DNA of 64,000 nucleotides, taken from NCBI RefSeq assembly GCF_000283155.1, contig NW_004454170.1, positions 17,678,732 through 17,742,731 on the forward strand, in the 5' to 3' direction. Both the position numbers and the translations under genes were made by a program. Source of the DNA: Ceratotherium simum simum. Taxonomy: Eukaryota > Chordata > Mammalia > Perissodactyla > Rhinocerotidae. The notes under the pieces are model-generated. The model had not been told where the DNA came from. It searched no databases and saw only the letters and a list, made by a program, of their open reading frames with translations. Positions within the stretch are counted from its first letter, which is position 1; every line of letters begins with the position of its first letter. Of this stretch, positions 1 through 12,300 are shown piece after piece.

Positions 1-2475
1 CTACCCTTTCCTTGTGTCCTAGTGCCACTGCAAAAAACAGCGGACTTAGAGGGAAAAGTTGATGTGTGAAGCTGGCCTTTCTCATATCCAAGAGGAAAAC
101 AAATAGCCTTCCTTTTCTGAAAATCCTAGGAAAAATCCACACATGTAATGCATTATTCACAAAGGCTGACCCTAAAAATGAGGGAGGGAGAAATATAGAG
201 AGATGAAAAGGCGCGGACTGAACAGAAAGAGAAAGCGAAGAAAAGGGCCTGGTATCTCTCTCCTTGAATAAAAGGGTATTAATTACAGGCACGTTTAGGT
301 TCCCTCTTTCATGTCTTTGCGGTCAGTGATAAACAAAATAAGATCAGCAGACTTGCCTCTGACGGGCTGGATCGCAAGGCCGGGCTTTGACAAGCTGCAG
401 CTTCCCAGGCAGCCTTGCAAATGACATGAAGGAGGCTGCTGATCTGCTGATGGAACACAAGAGTCAAGGGTTTGCAAGAGTTCTGATAGCTTAGCAAATC
501 TTGACTCAGTTTTATTTTAACTACGAATATGAAGATGGAAAGAAACCAGATGTTTCCATAAAGAGGGGAAAATGCAGCAGAGTTTGAAGGGGAAAAAAAA
601 AGCACCTACGTTTTCTACAGCAACAGCTAAAAAGAGATAAGCAATTTTGGATCGAGCTAATAATTCCAGAGTCTGGATCTTTCAGAAGAAGATAAAAAGG
701 AGGCCTCTGCTCGTTATTTTCCTTTGCCTCCTTTAACTCATAGTGTACATGGCGTCTATTGCAGGGAAAGCAAGTGGGGTAATAATGACATGCAAAGCAA
801 CAGAGAAAACTATCACATCCAAGATATTTTTGTCCCCATCCTCAAGTCCTTTCATTTCTGTCAAACTCCTTCACTCCAACTCACTTTCCAGGCTGCATCC
901 CAATTACAACGTGTCCCCACAACAAGTCACAGCCTGTTTTCCGCAGGAAACATGACCCACACCTCATTTCAAGGGCAAAGCCAGCAAGCAATTTGGAGAT
1001 TGTCCTGGGAGCCTCAGAAAACGAAGACCTTTATCCTGCAGCCTCAGTGTCGGTTACAGTCGCTATCTGTTCCACTGTCTGCATCTGTGCCCAGGTACAC
1101 ATGAGACTGAAGCCTTTCTGCATTATCTGATCATTGGATATAATTACAGACTCCGTCCTTGTTAGCTGCCACCCTCTGCCCTAATCCAGGTGCTCTGACT
1201 CATGATCCATTAGAGTTACATCAAACCTGGAATTCTTGCCAGGATTACAGTCTACTATCCTGCAAGGTGCTGTATATTTATAGGCAACCAAAGCAGGAGA
1301 AAAGTATACGCCAAAATGGGAGATTTGGGAACTAAAGCTTTCAGTAATCCTCACCAAAATCCTCCAAAATAACTGGACAATTTACAATGGGAAATTCACC
1401 ATAATAAAGCACATAACCTCTGACCCAAAGCCAGAGTCCTCTGGGGCTACAACAAAATTCTCTGCAATAAGAAATCATGGACAAATATCCATAGGTGCAT
1501 TATAATGAGCTTCATCATCTCAGTGGCTACGAACACATTTGATCTTCCTACTTTAAACCCTGTTCATTTCCACGTGAAACATGCTCCCCTGCTGAGATGA
1601 CCCATACCATCAGTGGGGAAAAAATCTCCCACTGCCCATCAACGGCACAGAGTCTCCAAGACAGACATACCATTTCTTCCCTTCATCCTCCAACCTAGAA
1701 AAGTGCAAACAAGTGTGGGGCATCTCACAAACCATGAGGGAGATCTTGTATATCCACAGGGGAACTGGGCCTGGGCACAGAAGGGTTAGAGCGGGTAAGC
1801 ATATGGCACAGTAACCACGGGATGACAGAGAAGCCAATTCCCTGAGAAAAAGAGAACTCTTTTATTAGATGAGCAAGAAAGAAAAGGAGGAATCATATAA
1901 AATGTAATATCACATTTTAAATCAGATTAGCATTTTCAAAAAGGTTATGGTATCCACTGCAGGAGAGAGTGCCATAAGAAAATAAAATTATCCTCCTATG
2001 CAGATGTAGCTTCCAAGAAAAATGAAACACATTCAGAGTGGGCTGTTGACTTGCCACCATCTTTCATGCCAAATCTGGGTTATCTTAGGCATTTCTTCCC
2101 ATAAGAACTAGATCTTGTCTATTAATAACTGGATAAGGTTACCCCCAAGTCCACCCAAGCCAGAGGGTCCTACGAGTATAAATTAAATTAATTCCTTTTA
2201 TTTAACTAATCTTTTCAGGCCAATCTGATTAAAGACCAGTAATATGCAGCATTGAGACCACTAACAGAGCACACAGAAGTGCACGTTTTCCTCCTAGCCC
2301 TACAGTGACTCTCTGCAGCCAATAAACGATAGATCTCAAGAGGCATAGTGCACAAATAATCAAAATCCTCAAGCATGTCGCATGTTCATATGTCAATTCA
2401 AAGCAGGTCTTGACATGTTTTCTGAACAGCCTTCCTTTTTTCCAAAAATCTGGCCCTTAAAAGAGCAGAGAAGTA
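1..2475. other. Unique intronic sequence, no gene seen
   Basis: No exon, recent repeat or RNA gene is recognisable. The part at about 260-530 is non-repetitive and contains an AT-rich homeodomain-type core (TATTAATTACA near 279), so it could be conserved regulatory DNA. The rest shows nothing I can name. Confidence 0.5.
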
Positions 2476-2624
2476 CTTCACAAACTTTAATGTGCATACT
2501 AATCACCTGGGGATCTTATTAAAATGCAGATCTAATTCAGTAAGTCTGAAGTGAGGCTCAGGATTCTGAATTTTTAACAAGCCCCCAGGTGATGCAGATG
2601 TTGCTCCTAGCTCTCTTTGAGAGG
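2476..2624 (+). repeat. MER5A-like hAT-Charlie DNA transposon remnant
   Basis: The segment starts with CAAACTTTAATGTGCAT and continues through AATCACCTGGGGATCTTATT to a CCCCCAGGTGATGCAGATG end, ending in CTTTGAGAGGC. This is the typical MER5A layout with complementary termini. It lies in CACNA1E intron 1, opposite in orientation to the gene. Confidence 0.85.
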
Positions 2625-2662
2625 CAAAAATTTAAAAGACTTAGCTCACCTAGAACTAAGCA

Positions 2663-2672
2663 CCCCCCCCCC
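2663..2672. repeat. Short poly-C tract
   Basis: An uninterrupted run of C of about ten bases lies between the MER5A and MIR remnants. It is probably length-polymorphic. Confidence 0.7.
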
Positions 2673-2720
2673 AGATATTCTGAAATTTCTGAAGGACTCC
2701 ATTAACAATAAATAACAGGT

Positions 2721-2930
2721 AGTGTTTACTGGGTAATTAGGCAATGTTGTATGAACTTGACATATATTAACTCATTTAATTCTCCCAGGAACTCATTATC
2801 ATCATCCTCACTTTACAGATAAGGAAACCGAGTCACAGAATACTGAAGTAACTTTTCAAGGTCACAGACCTGGTGAAGGAACTGGGATTTGAAACTGGAC
2901 TGGTAACCTCTACTCACACTGACTCCCAGT
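2721..2930 (-). repeat. MIR SINE remnant
   Basis: Antisense MIR hallmarks are present: TTAACTCATTTAATTCTCCCAGG, then CTTTACAGATAAGGAAACCGAG, then AAGGTCACAGACCTGGTGAAGG. The copy is strongly diverged and ancient. Confidence 0.85.
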
Positions 2931-3289
2931 AAGAAACAGCAAGATATTTCAGGAAGCTGGATGTTTAGAAAGGGAGGGAAATTACTAGAAACTTAGATGC
3001 AGTATTGAAGAAAACGCAGAACCCACAGAAGCGCAATGTTTCCAAATGGTCATCACCAGGGAAATATATTAGTCAATTACGTTGTACAGCCAGGAGGAAA
3101 AACCAAACCTGGTGTATTTTAAATTTTCCAACTGGGCTCCTCTACACACCTTAGCAGATGTTCTTTGAACACTGTTACAGCAGCCTACACGCTGTAGAAC
3201 CACTGCAAAACTTGCAACTATGGGGACAGGAGAGACCACTGGGACGGGGCTCACGGCCAAGGCACTGAGCACATGCTGAAATCACCTTC

Positions 3290-4109
3290 CTAGTCTTTCC
3301 TTTGACTCTTTGGTCCATCCTGGCCAAAGACAAGGAAAGGGCGGAGTAAAACCCACAGTCGCACCTTGCGCTCGCAGCGCCTGGTGGAAAGGCGGTGTCT
3401 TTGCAGCAGAAGAGAAAACGTGAATATGGGCGACCGCGTGGTGTAGGTAAGGTGCATTTCCAGCCCCTGAGCCTGGGCCAAACCGGAAGTACCCAAGGTG
3501 CTGAAATCAGGTGATCGTGCAGCCCTGGGGGCCTGGAGAGTTTCGATGGCGCTGTCCGAGGTGCCAACGATGTCTGCTGGCACACTTTGCCACCCGCGGG
3601 CGGCTGGGGGGGTTTATCCACCGCAAGGAAACCGGACGGCGCCTGAGTAAACACGCCCCTAAGAGAGGGGCACAGTAGAGCAGCACCGGGAGGGTGGCAA
3701 ATGTTAGAGAATTGTGGAAAGCGGGCGGGGTGGGGGGCCCTGCTGGGGAAATCAGCAGAGACCTGACTAGAGGAGTGTTTGCAGCCGCAGCACGCAACAC
3801 AATGAGATCTGTCTGCTTTGTGCAGCGCATCGGCAGGCGGGACTGCAGAGACTGGACCCTTCCCCCTCCCCAATACCCCCACCCTAGATACGTTTAACTC
3901 AGGCACAGTATGGCCCCGGATCACTCTGTGGGGGTGGGAGGGGGAGGGGAGCGCAAGGAGGAGGAGAGAGGAAGCCCAGCCAGCGGTGGCTGTGGGAGGA
4001 TGCGAGCTGCAGCAGGAAGAATATCTGCTTAGAGATGCTCCTTCGTTTCTAATGAGGGGTGCTGCCTAGAAGCACCACGCGCCAGCCAATCGCGGTGCTG
4101 CTGAGGCAG

Positions 4110-4110
<1 letters not shown>
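3290..4110. other. GC-rich, CpG-containing block inside intron 1
   Basis: Base composition rises sharply here compared with 1-2900. Several CpGs occur at 3350-3650 and GA/GC-rich sequence at 3720-4020. The open frames across it, including one of about 249 codons on the minus strand, have low-complexity composition and no recognisable domain. They are best explained by GC richness. This could be a second, downstream CpG island shore or an intronic promoter or enhancer of CACNA1E. Confidence 0.5.
3930..3949 (+). other. G-quadruplex-capable run in intron 1
   Basis: The plus strand reads G5-T-G3-A-G5-A-G4, four G-runs separated by single-base loops. This is among the most stable arrangements for an intramolecular quadruplex. 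It lies about 1.5 kb inside intron 1, on the template strand of CACNA1E, so the RNA would carry the C-rich version. Confidence 0.75.
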
Positions 4111-5844
<1,734 letters not shown>

Positions 5845-5856
5845 TCAGAGCAGCAT
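5845..5856 (-). other. Minimal uORF (ATG CTG CTC TGA)
   Basis: On the minus strand an ATG at 5856-5854 is followed by two leucine codons and a stop, 84 bases before the CACNA1E start codon. Its TGA also closes the main reading frame upstream, which supports the ATG at 5760 as the true start. If included in the mRNA, it could moderate translation through reinitiation. Confidence 0.5.
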
Positions 5857-5994
5857 CCAGACGGGCACGGGGACCACCGCCTCCGGGGAGCCCCGCGAGC
5901 TCTTCGGAGAGGCGGCAGCAGCAACCCCGCCACTCTGAACTGTTGAATCTAAATACAACCTCTGCGAAGCTCCATTCCTCAAGGAGGAAAAAAA

Positions 5995-6016
5995 GGGGGG
6001 GGGGAAGGGCTTGGGG
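5995..6016 (+). other. G-rich quadruplex-capable run near exon 1
   Basis: The plus strand has G10, then AA, G3, CTT and G4. The G10 run can supply two G-tracts, so the four-tract rule is met. It is followed by a 16-base T run at 6038-6053. On the CACNA1E transcript this would be a C-rich stretch. Confidence 0.6.
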
Positions 6017-6037
6017 ATGCTCAGTTTCTGGAGGCAA

Positions 6038-6053
6038 TTTTTTTTTTTTTTTT
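6038..6053. repeat. Poly-T homopolymer (16 bases)
   Basis: An uninterrupted T run lies in the presumed 5' UTR or promoter. It reads as poly-A on the CACNA1E strand. It could exclude nucleosomes and is prone to length change. Confidence 0.9.
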
Positions 6054-6299
6054 CAAAATGCCAGTGTGTGGTGGCGTTCAGGGACTGGAGAGGAGAGGGG
6101 TGGAGCAGGCTGCTCTTCAAACATAGCTCCTCTTCTGGCAGACGCACCACCTAGTTCTGGGAGAGAGGCAGACACCGGCCGGCTAGGTAATAGTTTCGTG
6201 ATTTATTGGTGGGGGGAGGGGAAAAATGAAAACAAAAGAACTTTTTGTAAAAAAAAAAAAGAAAGAAAGAAAAGGCAACGATGGGGTTATGGTGCCATG

Positions 6300-6306
6300 C
6301 TTTATA
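6300..6306 (-). promoter_or_regulatory. CACNA1E: Candidate TATA box
   Basis: The minus strand reads GTTATAAAGC, with TATAAAG at 6306-6300. If used, transcription would begin near 6275. An A-rich tract just downstream (complement of 6250-6272 is T/C-rich) gives no initiator match that I can see. A CpG-island promoter may not use it. Confidence 0.3.
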
Positions 6307-6390
6307 ACGCCAGCCCCTGCAAGTCCATTTAAGAAATTCCACAGCCAAGACTTGGGTCTTTAAATCTGCCAGTACAGACGCATCCAAAGG

Positions 6391-6413
6391 TTGAGAGAGA
6401 GAGAGAGGGAGGA
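6391..6413 (+). repeat. (GA)n microsatellite
   Basis: Alternating GA with one GGGA break lies within the promoter region. On the gene strand it is a CT tract, a common GAGA-type promoter element. Confidence 0.7.
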
Positions 6414-6887
6414 GGGGAGCGCGGTATTGAGGTTCCTGCGTAAACCGCAACGCCCAAAATATCGAAATAAGAAGTCGATCCAACCGGAGAGGAACAAATG
6501 ACTTCAAAGCTCCTGCGCTTGGGATAGAAGTTGAGCAGCATCCAGCGAGCAGCCAAGCCCAAGTGCCAGCATCCGCCCGGAGCGCTCGCCGCCGCTGCCT
6601 CCCCGGATCAGCATGCAACAGCGATCCGCGGCTGCGCCGAGGAGAGGGCGGGAGCGGGCGGGCGGCGGGCGAGCACTTGGGCGAGGGAGGAACAGGTTGC
6701 AGCCGAGCCTAGCGGTGGCCTGACATTGAGTTGGCCAAGGACCGAACTTCCTCACTAACGACTCGGTCTTTCTTTTCCACCCTGACAGCCCCCCTCGGTG
6801 GAGCAGAGATATCTGGAAGGCGAGGAGGGGGAGAGCGCGCGGAGCGCAGAGGCGCAGCGAGGCGCGCACTGGAGCGCCAAGAGAAGC

Positions 6888-6921
6888 GGGGGCGGGGCCG
6901 GCGAGGACGCGAGGGGCGGGG
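6888..6921 (+). promoter_or_regulatory. Pair of Sp1-type GC boxes
   Basis: GGGGGCGGGG (6888-6897) and GGGGCGGGG (6913-6921) lie about 1.1 kb upstream of the CACNA1E start codon inside the CpG island. Sp1-family factors bind such sites in either orientation. Confidence 0.6.
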
Positions 6922-7128
6922 ATGGAGCCGGAAAGACCCTGGCCAACCCGGCTGGAGGTTCCTGGGATGCTGGTTTGGTTTACTGTTTTATTGAGCCAGA
7001 GGGTAGTAGGCCACCTCTGCAAAGGTCCAAGGAAGAGTCGCCTTTCCCCAAGTAATTCCGAGAGGAAAGAGGCGGGCGCAGCTGGCGGCGCGGCGGAGTC
7101 TCCGCAAGAGAGCCGAGGCCCGGCGGGG

Positions 7129-7152
7129 GCGCACACGCACGCGCGCACGCAC
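7129..7152. other. Perfect alternating purine-pyrimidine tract (Z-DNA type)
   Basis: Twenty-four bases of uninterrupted GC/AC alternation form a classic Z-DNA-prone sequence at the upstream edge of the CpG island. Confidence 0.7.
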
Positions 7153-7290
7153 TCGCGCCTTCCGTCCACGCCGAAGAGGCGCCCGCCACTGCTGTGTCCC
7201 GCGAGGTGCCCGGCGCGGGGCCAGGCCCGCGGTCGCCCTCGCGGGGAGTCGAAGCCTTTGCGCGCTGCGGGCTACAAGCTGCGCACCGGA

Positions 7291-8614
7291 GCCCCCTCGC
7301 CACCTCTCCCCATCTTACAGTCTCGAACGCTGCCCAGTGATTTCCGCGGAGAAGGCTGCACCCTCTCCCTATCTCCCCACTTAGCAGCCTGGAGGTCCCG
7401 TGAGGGACGCTAGGACCTCTGAGGACTCCGCACTCTGGTGTTGGTGCTAACTCCCACCGGGAGCTTCCGCCCTCGCCTTCCAAACGGGGCAATGTGGGGC
7501 GGGCTTTTGGGTTCAGCTCTAGCAGAGCCCTGTGCGTCCATCCCTGGAAGGGTGGTCCAGATATTGCGGCCCTAGATGGTGAGTTCTGGGCTAAAACCAC
7601 CCTTCTCAAAATTTTAACCATCGGGGATCCTCCCCCTCCCATCTTTTGCCCTCAAGTCAGCTCCACTGACTTCCTCAAGGCCACCCCATTAATGACGAAA
7701 AAAACAGAATTAGTATCTGAGCTGCAGAAGTGGGAAAGGTGGACTCCAGGCCCCAGAGAAGGAGTCCCTAGGTTTAGCGACCAAGCACTTCCCCACAGGC
7801 GACTCTGGTTTAACCTGAGGTCAGGTACCAGTTGCCCCTTCCATGTCCACACTAGCTGGAGCACACCTTCCTCTGCTTTTCCCTGCCTTGGCCTCAACAC
7901 ATAGTCCTGTCCAAACCTTCCCCACCTGAGCAATGGAAGAGAAGGGCGGGAGAAAGGGGCTGAGGAAGAAAACAGAGACTGACCAAAGCCCAGAGGCTGG
8001 AAGTCATGGGTGAGTGTGGCTTCCTGAGCGTGAAAGGCAGTAGCTCTGTCTGTGAGATTAACTGGTGAGAAGAGAGATGACATCTGAGTGAGAGGCTTGT
8101 GTGTTCCTACGCGGATGTGTCTGTGTGGGCAAGGCCATGTGAGCACTGGCAGGGGTCTATTGTGTGAAAATGTATGCAAGTATATGTGTATGTGTGAAGG
8201 AAATTCTCTGGGTACTGGAGATCCACAGGAATGGTCTCATCGTGTCCACCCCCAGGAGGCACTGCTGCCCTTGGGGACAGCGTGCTGACCTTTTGATTCA
8301 GGGGAGCTGGTTTCAGGCCAAATTACTATTCAGGGTGAGTCAGCTCTAATTAGTATTTTGATCTCACCTCACTGCCACACTCTGTCCTTCTACCTACCTT
8401 AACTGGAGGGTCCTTTTCTGTCTGAATACCTAGGCAGAAAGGAGAGGAAGGGAAGGTGGTGCTCTGAACCGTGCCGTCCCATCAGCCTGTTAGTCATTTA
8501 GAATCAGTCACAAATGGCTGTCTCACTAACACTATAAACTACATAGGATTAGAAAGGGCTCTCAGAAATGATCAAATCCACATTTTCAGGCAGGACCATA
8601 CTCCATAGCACAAA
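7291..8614. other. Unique upstream sequence, no gene seen
   Basis: CpG density falls off after about 7290. Open frames in the overlapping GC-rich part are compositional. I see no repeat or RNA gene. Confidence 0.45.
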
Positions 8615-8690
8615 ATTCATTCAAATCATTCATTTGACAAATATTTTTGTGCACTAGGCACACTAGTGCCTCCCCTCTGTCAGGGAGGTA
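8615..8690 (-). repeat. Short L2 3' end remnant
   Basis: The sequence ATTCATTTGACAAATATTTTTGTG followed by CACTAGGCACACTAGTGCC resembles the antisense L2 tail. It is weak and very diverged. Confidence 0.45.
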
Positions 8691-10789
8691 TCAAATGGGA
8701 ATATTTGGAGGGTGCAGCCCAAGGGGACAGAAACAAACATGATGGCATAAATGGTTTGGGGAATGGACTTGGCCTAAGGGCAGTAATGCTGGGAGGAAGG
8801 CACACGCTCATATTCCACCCCCCACCTGGCTGTCACAGCTCTTGAGACTGCTGAGATCTCTGAACCTCTTTCATGCTCTCCAATGCCCCCATTCTCTCGG
8901 CCCCCAGAGGGCTACAGTTTTAATGGTTGAATCATATCTTATGGGTATTTAATAGTTTTCAGTTTATATAAACCTCACTCCAAACCTCAGAGGTCAGCCT
9001 GGCACCACATGTATTATGACCCTGATTTGGTGGACAAATCAGTAGAGTTTCAGAAACGTTAAGTAGTTTGCCCACATCTGATAAGAGGGAGATTCTGGAC
9101 TTCTAAAAGATCTTCCAACTTCCACTTCATGGCTCTTTCTAAGATCCAGGCTAGTCTCTTCAGGGCAGTAATAGTGTAATTCCAAATTGTTCATTGTCAA
9201 GAGAAAAAACTATACGATCACGCCAAACCTATGGAAATGCTGTGCTTACCATCCTCAAATTGAATGTGAGCACTGGGCAAATGCTCCTGGGATCCTGCTG
9301 GGAAGGTGCCTAACTGGGAACACGTCTACTGCCCTCAACACCCAGGGGGATCCTGAGAAAACCCCAAGATCAGGTCAATACCATAATGCTCTTCGTAAGG
9401 GAATTTGGTGGGCATTCTCCTTGTGGTGTCCCTAGTTCCACTGTCCTATGAAAGACCCACAAGTGGAAATGTACAAAATCAGCAATTCGTCGTAACTCTG
9501 ATTGGAAGCCGGTTTCCAAAAATCCGTTTCCAGCCCAGGAGGGACAGTAGCGGTATTTTCCTGTTGTCAGAGCACCATCTACTGGTCACTTGTGAGCACA
9601 TCGCTGTGAGCACAGGTCCTTGGCAGCCCAGCACCCCAGGCACCACACCTCAGCGCCTAGACATTCCTAAAGAGGTGACCTCTTGTCACCAGCCCTCTAC
9701 TTCCTGATGGGACTTTGTTGAGGTCGAAGCCCCAGATTTCACCACAATGCAGCCGGCCCATCTTACAGTACTTGGAAAGGGCAGCCCCACACACTGGCCA
9801 CAAGGTCAACACACACACACAAGTTAAGATGGTGGAGCCAAAGGCTCTACGTGTTTTTGCAAGCAGTGACCTGCAAAGTAGAAACCCAAAAGGATTTGAG
9901 GAAGCAAGTGAAAAACTTTCCTAGATTATTAATCCTATGCAGACAGTTCAATTTCAAAGCATTCACCCTGTGGCCCCTCTACTTTAGTGTACCATCCAAA
10001 GTACAAGCAGGAAAGGAGGCGACTGGTACGAGGTCCCTCCAGCTTCCTCTGGAAAAGGAAGGAAATCAGGTGGCCACGCTCCCCTGGACCTGGCAGGCCA
10101 TGCGAGTTTGTACTAAGAAGGATATACGTGAGTGGTAAAGTTGGAGAAGCACTTTGCCCACTTCTCCCATTCACAAAGCTCTTCCCAGATCCATCAGGCC
10201 CTGGGCCATCTTCATATGAGATTTTAGCCCATCACTGAGGAGTCTGCAAATCTAGCCTCATCCAAAAGGCATGTGCCCCTCCCACCATCCCGGCTTCCTC
10301 ATCTCCCCCTACTATGCCTGTTACACTCAGATAGTTTAGGCATAAGCTATCAGAGACCTTTTTGTTCTATTTTTCCCCTGTTGAGCTTTTCTAAGAAATA
10401 GACTCTTATGCAAAGCATTGCTCTAAGGAACATAAATGCAGAGAGGGTTGGGAGTGAGTTCTCAAGAAAAAAGTTGGCAGGAGACTGTGTGCACATTCAT
10501 AGCAGAGCAGTGGAGCGTTATGGCAATGCAGACATCTTGGGAGGCTGGTGGCTTCCACAATACCTTACAGCCCTGACTTGGGTGAAAACATAACTTCACA
10601 TCTTTATATAATGTCCGTCCCTAGAACCAGCATGTCTCAAACCTATGCCTGAGAAACCCCCCAGCTCCAACACTCTATCAGCCAAGTATGATGTGCAAAT
10701 TTTGCTAAAAAATGGTTTTTAAAACCATTCATTTATGACAACTCAATATTTCCTAGGTGCCAACCCTGGGAATCGTATCTCACTGCATC
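8691..10789. other. Unique intergenic sequence
   Basis: No gene or well-preserved repeat was recognised. The part at about 9000-9090 has faint MIR-like wording. A CTCF-like motif lies at 9569-9588 on the minus strand. Open frames at 9187-10240 have no recognisable product. Confidence 0.4.
9569..9588 (-). promoter_or_regulatory. CTCF-like motif
   Basis: The minus strand reads CCAGTAGATGGTGCTCT, matching the CTCF core CCASYAGRKGGCRSY except for T at one normally fixed C. Its forward direction points toward CACNA1E. Confidence 0.4.
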
Positions 10790-10915
10790 TTCACTGCAGG
10801 ACTGTGAGGCACATTCTGTTATCTGAGGCCTGGAGGGTCAGGGGCTTGTCCAAGTGCACAGAGCTAGGAAATAGCAGAGCTGGATAATAAGATCAGGATT
10901 CTTTCCAATGTGTGG
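10790..10915 (-). repeat. MIR-like SINE remnant
   Basis: The antisense MIR pattern is visible: CACATTCTGTTATCTGAGGCC, then GGGGCTTGTCCAAGTGCACAG, then AGCTAGGAAATAGCAGAGCTGG. Confidence 0.7.
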
Positions 10916-11039
10916 CCACTATTAACATGCTGCAAGTCAAAATAATGTTTTCCTCGCTGAAGAGTCTGGTCATAGGCATATCTTGGACCTTGGAGAGGTA
11001 AGGCGTGACCTCTCCCAGAGAGTCTCCCAGAGGGTGAAA

Positions 11040-11165
11040 TTTCTAAGAATGCATACCACCTGTCCCATAGGGCTGTTAGGAAGATTAAGTTAGTTGATAC
11101 GTGTCAAGCTCTTAGAGCAGTCCCTGGCACACAATAAGCACTACATAAGTGCTTGTTAAATAATA
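11040..11165 (+). repeat. MIR SINE 3' half
   Basis: Sense MIR words are present: CATAGGGCTGTTAGGAAGATTAAG, then CTCTTAGAGCAGTCCCTGGCAC, then AATAAGCACTACATAAGTGCTTG. Confidence 0.85.
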
Positions 11166-11424
11166 CATTTCAGCTATGGTAGCTGTGACCACAGCAACAC
11201 CCAGCAAACACCACACATCTGGCAGCTTTCCGTTTCTGAAAGCAGACTTCAGAAGTGCGGCCCAGGGATGGCTTGTTGTGTATGGGGTGGACGGAGGAGC
11301 CGAGAAGTGTAAGTGCCTGAGACTTGATCAGAAAGACAAATGGGGGACAAGAGAAAAGAAAGAAAAATATTAGAGACCAGAATCTGAGGAGCCCAAGGCC
11401 TTGGTACCTGGGAGAGACATGTAT

Positions 11425-11800
11425 TTGTTTACTTATTCATTAATTCATAAGCCTATTTAATGAATACTCATTAAACCCTGTTAACGTGCCAGGCATTGTT
11501 CCGGGATTCTGAGGCTCAAGGACAGCACAGCTTCTGAGAGCTTCCAGTTTAAGAGAGGAGAAGGGAAAAACATACCCATAAAGGGCTCAATACAGGCAGA
11601 ATGTAGTGTGCACCATAAGAGAGCACTGGGGGAGAGCCAAGAAGGGAGGCAGCCAGGAAAAGGGAGGAATCAGTGAGATCCCTTTGAAAGAGAAGGCGCT
11701 GGAGGTATGGAGAAGCAGTGTGGACCAGCAGGATGGAACATGAGTGCCTGGGCCGTGGAGAGGAGGCAAGATGCAGGGGCTGGATTAACCAGTTAGCATT
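11425..11800 (-). repeat. L2 LINE 3' end, antisense
   Basis: TTACTTATTCATTAATTCATAAG and GTGCCAGGCATTGTTCCGGG mark the antisense L2 tail. The following GAGAGGAG-rich text, AGTGAGATCCCTTTGAAAG and CATGAGTGCCTGGGC match the antisense L2 body. Confidence 0.7.
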
Positions 11801-12211
11801 TTTATTTTCTTTCAGTGTATCTAGGATCACGAAGATTCTAGTATTACCACTTCAATCCTTTCTTTTGCAGCCTGGAGAAAAGTCAAATATGTTTAACCTA
11901 ATAGACATTAACCCTTATTGGGAAAGCCACAGGATCCCTGGGAAAGTCACAGGATCCCTACCCCATCACTGCACCTCGGCTCCCATCCTCAGGGTCCAGC
12001 CTTGCTTCCAGGCCAAGGCAAAGTGCAGCAGGACTACCCCTCAGAGCGCAGAGCGCAGAGCTCCAACTCCTGCTGATGGGCGTGAGCGGCCCCTAAGGGT
12101 GCCAACAACTGACGGAAGCACGCCCATCCATCCGCCCCCTTGGCCTCTTGACTCAGAAAACAAAATACAGCCCACACACTGCAAAGCTGGCTCAGCCTGG
12201 GGGGGCTCAGG
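11801..12211. other. Unique sequence with a 20-bp tandem duplication
   Basis: The unit GGGAAAGYCACAGGATCCCT occurs twice in tandem at 11920-11939 and 11940-11959, with one difference. A short CAGAGCG repeat lies near 12042-12060. No gene was seen. Confidence 0.7.
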
Positions 12212-12300
12212 CTGATTCATTCATTCAGCAAGCATAAAATGAGCCCCTCACGAGTCAGGCGTGGTGTCGGGTGCTAGAGCAAAGGAGGCAGTGCCTAGGA
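12212..12300 (-). repeat. L2 LINE 3' tail, antisense
   Basis: GATTCATTCATTCAGCAAGCAT is followed by CGAGTCAGGCGTGGTGTCGGG, the antisense L2 tail pattern. Confidence 0.6.

Noticed and set aside
3175..3924. A 249-codon minus-strand open frame in intron 1
   Set aside because: Low-complexity composition from GC-rich DNA, no known domain, and it lies inside an intron of CACNA1E on the same strand.
6504..7642. Overlapping 220-codon frames on the minus strand upstream of CACNA1E
   Set aside because: Rich in Ala, Arg, Pro and Gly and open in several frames at once, as expected from a CpG island.
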